This document shows, one piece after another, positions 61,866 through 64,000 of a DNA stretch of 64,000 nucleotides. The DNA is from Alphaproteobacteria bacterium. GTDB lineage: Bacteria; Pseudomonadota; Alphaproteobacteria; Acetobacterales; Acetobacteraceae. The notes beneath the pieces are model-generated. The model ran no database searches. It was given only the letters and a program-made list of their open reading frames with translations, and was not told the origin of the DNA. Numbering within the stretch: the stretch's first letter is position 1; each line of letters begins with the position of its first letter. The stretch lies in assembly GCA_017307285.1 (NCBI GenBank), contig JAFKFI010000048.1, forward strand, positions 41,403-105,402, in the 5' to 3' direction. Position numbers and translations under genes: made by a program.

Positions 61866-63587
61866 ATGTCAGCAAACCTGGACCTTGTGATCCGTGGCGG
61901 CACCGTCATCGACGGGACGGGCCGCGATGCCTTCGAGGCCGATGTCGGCGTCGTCGGCAACCGGATCGTGGAGGTCGGCGCGATCGCCGGCAAGGGCGCC
62001 GAGGAGATCGACGCGCGCGGCAAGCTGGTGACACCCGGCTTCGTGGACATCCACACCCATTACGACGGGCAGGCGGTGTGGGACAGCCATCTGGCGCCAT
62101 CGTCCTGGCACGGCGTCACCACCGTGGTGATGGGTAATTGCGGCGTCGGGTTCGCGCCCTGCAAGCCGGCCGACCGGGGGAAGCTGGTCGAGCTCATGGA
62201 GGGCGTGGAGGACATCCCAGGCGCCGTGATGCACGAGGGCCTGAGCTGGGAGTGGGAGAGTTTTTCGGAATATCTCGGCGCGCTGGAGCGGCGGGCGCGC
62301 GACATCGACGTGTGCGCGCTGCTGCCGCACGCGGCGATGCGGGTGTTCGTGATGGGCGACCGCGCCGTGCGGCTCGAAAACGCCAACCAGGGCGACATCG
62401 CCCAGATGCGCGAGATTGCCGCCGATGCGATGCGCGCCGGCGCGTTCGGCTTCTCCACCTCGCGCACTACGAGCCACAAGAGCCTGCATGGCGACTACAC
62501 GCCGACCCTGCGGGCGCAGGAGGAGGAGCTGACCGGCATCGCGCTGGGCCTGCGCGACGCGGGCACCGGCTTCATCGAGATGGTGTCCGAGTGGACCCAG
62601 CCCACGGTGAAGGATGAGTTCGCCATGTTCCGCCGGGTGGTGGAGAAGGCCGGCCGGCCAGCGGTGTTCTCGCTCGCGCAGCGCAACAGCCAGCCGGATA
62701 CCTGGAAGGAATTGCTGGGCTACGCCGACGCGGCGATCGCCGATGGCGTGTCGATCCGCCCCGTGGTGCCGCCGCGCGGCATCGGCGTGCTGCTCGGGCT
62801 CGAGGGCAGCCAGAACCCGTTCTCCGGCACGCCGTCCTACAAGGCGATCGCGCATCTGCCGGTGGCGGAGCGGGCGCGGAGGATGAGCGATCCGGCGCTG
62901 CGGGCGAAGATCCTTTCGGAGGACCCCAAAACGGGCAGCACCTTCCCGCTATTCCATCGCCTGTCCTTCGCGCACATGTTCCGCTTCGACAATCCGCCGA
63001 ACTACGAGCCGAAGCGCGAGGACAGCATCGAGGCGATGGCCGCGCGCGAGGGCCGATCGCCGCAGGAGGTCGCCTACGACATCCTGCTCGAGGACGAGGG
63101 GCGCGGGCTGATCTATACGCCGATCTCGAACTACGCGAGTTACGACCTCTCGGCCTCCGAGGGGATGCTGGCCAACCGCAACACGATCATGGGTCTCGGC
63201 GATGGCGGGGCGCATGTCGGGTTCATCCTCGACGCCGGCTACCCGACCTGGCTGATCACCCACTGGAACAAGAAGCGCCAGCGCTTCAGCCTGCCGGAGA
63301 CCATCCGCCGGCTCACCTCCGATACGGCGGGCGCGGCGGGACTGCACGATCGCGGGGTGATCGCGCGCGGCAAGAAGGCCGATCTCAACCTGATCGACTA
63401 CGACCGGATCGGCTTCGGCCGCCCCTACGTGGTGCACGACCTGCCGGCCGGCGGGAAGCGGCTGATGCAGAAGGCGCAGGGCTACAGCACGACGGTCGTG
63501 TCGGGGCAGGTCACGTTCCGCGACGGTGAGGCGACCGAGAACCTGCCCGGGAAGCTGGTTCGCGGACAGCAAGCGGAATTGGCGTAG
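61866..63587 (+). CDS. N-acyl-D-amino-acid deacylase-family amidohydrolase
   Basis: A 573-residue amidohydrolase. It starts LDLVIRGGTVIDGTGRDAFE with the typical small beta-domain. The metal HxH appears in FVDIHTHYDGQAVWDSHLAP, followed by SWHGVTTVVMGNCGVGFAPC, strongly typical of D-aminoacylase/dihydroorotase-like enzymes. A later Asp/His region includes GLGDGGAHVGFILDAGYPTW. The C-terminal part is GVIARGKKADLNLIDYDRIG. Family members deacylate N-acyl-D-amino acids, but many act on other amides. It stands alone, divergent from the PPOX gene. Confidence 0.9.
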   Translation: MSANLDLVIRGGTVIDGTGRDAFEADVGVVGNRIVEVGAIAGKGAEEIDARGKLVTPGFVDIHTHYDGQAVWDSHLAPSSWHGVTTVVMGNCGVGFAPCKPADRGKLVELMEGVEDIPGAVMHEGLSWEWESFSEYLGALERRARDIDVCALLPHAAMRVFVMGDRAVRLENANQGDIAQMREIAADAMRAGAFGFSTSRTTSHKSLHGDYTPTLRAQEEELTGIALGLRDAGTGFIEMVSEWTQPTVKDEFAMFRRVVEKAGRPAVFSLAQRNSQPDTWKELLGYADAAIADGVSIRPVVPPRGIGVLLGLEGSQNPFSGTPSYKAIAHLPVAERARRMSDPALRAKILSEDPKTGSTFPLFHRLSFAHMFRFDNPPNYEPKREDSIEAMAAREGRSPQEVAYDILLEDEGRGLIYTPISNYASYDLSASEGMLANRNTIMGLGDGGAHVGFILDAGYPTWLITHWNKKRQRFSLPETIRRLTSDTAGAAGLHDRGVIARGKKADLNLIDYDRIGFGRPYVVHDLPAGGKRLMQKAQGYSTTVVSGQVTFRDGEATENLPGKLVRGQQAELA

Positions 63588-63592
63588 CCCAG

Positions 63593-63696
63593 ACCCCTCA
63601 CCCAACCCTCGGTCTGCTCTTCGCAGCCCGAGCCCACAAGGGGAGAGGGCTCTTCTTCTCCCTCTCCCCTTGTGGGAGAGGGCCGGGGTGAGGGGT
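63593..63696. repeat. Intergenic palindromic repeat
   Basis: Nested inverted repeats: ACCCCTCACCC (63593-63603) pairs with GGGTGAGGGGT (63686-63696), and CCCACAAGGGGAGAGGG (63633-63649) with CCCTCTCCCCTTGTGGG (63660-63676). Repeats with this CCCTCTCCC/GGGGAGAGGG core are dispersed between genes in many alphaproteobacteria. It separates two convergent genes. Confidence 0.85.
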
Positions 63697-63707
63697 TTGG
63701 CTCCGGC

Positions 63708-64000
63708 CTATGGTCGGGTCGGGGAGCTCGTCGATCCCGGCGCAGACATCTGGCTCGCGCCAGTCCGGCCGGCACCGGTATAGGGGCTCCCCATCGGCCC
63801 GGCCCCCATGTGACTGGCGCCCATCTGCTCGCCGCCCATCGGACCCGCCCCGCTATATCCGCCGGCGGGCTGGTTCGCGCCGTTCTGGGCGAAGGAGGCC
63901 TGATCGAGGATGCGTCGCGCCCCGGCCACGTCATGGCGGCCGAGCGCCTGCCGGGCTTGCTCCAGCGTGTCCATCATGGGGATGCGGCCCTGGTCGGCCT
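63708..64000 (-). CDS. C-terminal end of a Gly/Met-rich protein (runs off the window)
   Basis: The frame is open to the window edge, reading ADQGRIPMMDTLEQARQALG, then RHDVAGARRILDQASFAQ, a tetratricopeptide-like helical pair. This is followed by a low-complexity tail of GAGPMGGEQMG and ASHMGAGPMG units. Only about 97 residues are present and the N-terminal part is outside the window. No family can be assigned. Confidence 0.55.
   Translation of the reverse strand, partial: ADQGRIPMMDTLEQARQALGRHDVAGARRILDQASFAQNGANQPAGGYSGAGPMGGEQMGASHMGAGPMGSPYTGAGRTGASQMSAPGSTSSPTRP

Noticed and set aside
1..64000. tRNA, rRNA, transposase or phage genes
   Set aside because: None was recognised on either strand by motif reading. 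A tRNA could be missed without a covariance search.

Overview
The window is high-GC DNA with alphaproteobacterial gene content: hslVU, a hrcA repressor, gloB beside a small SAM methyltransferase, and purD divergent from xseA. It most resembles Acetobacteraceae or another Rhodospirillales relative. That placement is inferred from gene content and style; no rRNA or tRNA is visible to confirm it. Coding density is high and only one intergenic gap exceeds 300 bases.

Layout. 1-12.1 kb holds mostly core genes: the purD N-terminus, xseA, hslU and hslV, an MFS transporter, a split or decayed membrane-protein locus with a hexanucleotide array (5.5-6.9 kb), an orphan substrate-binding protein, a 3-hydroxyisobutyrate-dehydrogenase-like enzyme, a methyltransferase, gloB, hrcA and a small conserved-looking protein. 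12.2-17.2 kb is accessory: an AT-richer FkbM methyltransferase, a type B carboxylesterase, an MFS transporter and a PEP-CTERM protein.

17.2-21.8 kb carries the most notable locus. A thioredoxin-like CPTC domain fused to a long uncharacterised region overlaps, by GTGA, a gene whose single in-frame TGA sits exactly at the U of a U-G-S-C motif. This is a UGSC-family selenoprotein that ordinary gene calling would cut into two fragments. A lipocalin-like protein and a periplasmic binding protein follow on the same strand.

21.9-36.9 kb holds catabolic and accessory genes: a ThDP enzyme, a GST, a DHA2-type exporter, two tandem Amidohydro_2 proteins followed by a Rieske protein and a CmcJ/NvfI-like oxygenase, OsmC, a second PEP-CTERM protein, a winged-helix/TM/TPR/degenerate-rhodanese protein, another MFS transporter, a zinc ribbon and a soluble PAS-PAS chemoreceptor. 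37.1-43.5 kb is one operon: an exported protein, a two-gene molybdenum hydroxylase (FAD subunit plus a 2Fe-2S/Mo fusion), a membrane-anchored double ABM-domain protein and an orphan ABC permease.

43.6-51.4 kb carries envelope proteins, two AraC-type regulators (one truncated), a run of small membrane proteins, a sulfatase and a phytanoyl-CoA dioxygenase-like protein. 51.5-61.4 kb holds a CPA1 antiporter and an RND efflux pump followed by four exported proteins, one with tandem 26-residue Tyr/Gly-rich repeats. The window ends with a PPOX-fold protein, an N-acyl-D-amino-acid deacylase-like amidohydrolase, a palindromic intergenic repeat and a gene running off the edge. No CRISPR array, transposase, phage gene, tRNA or rRNA was recognised.
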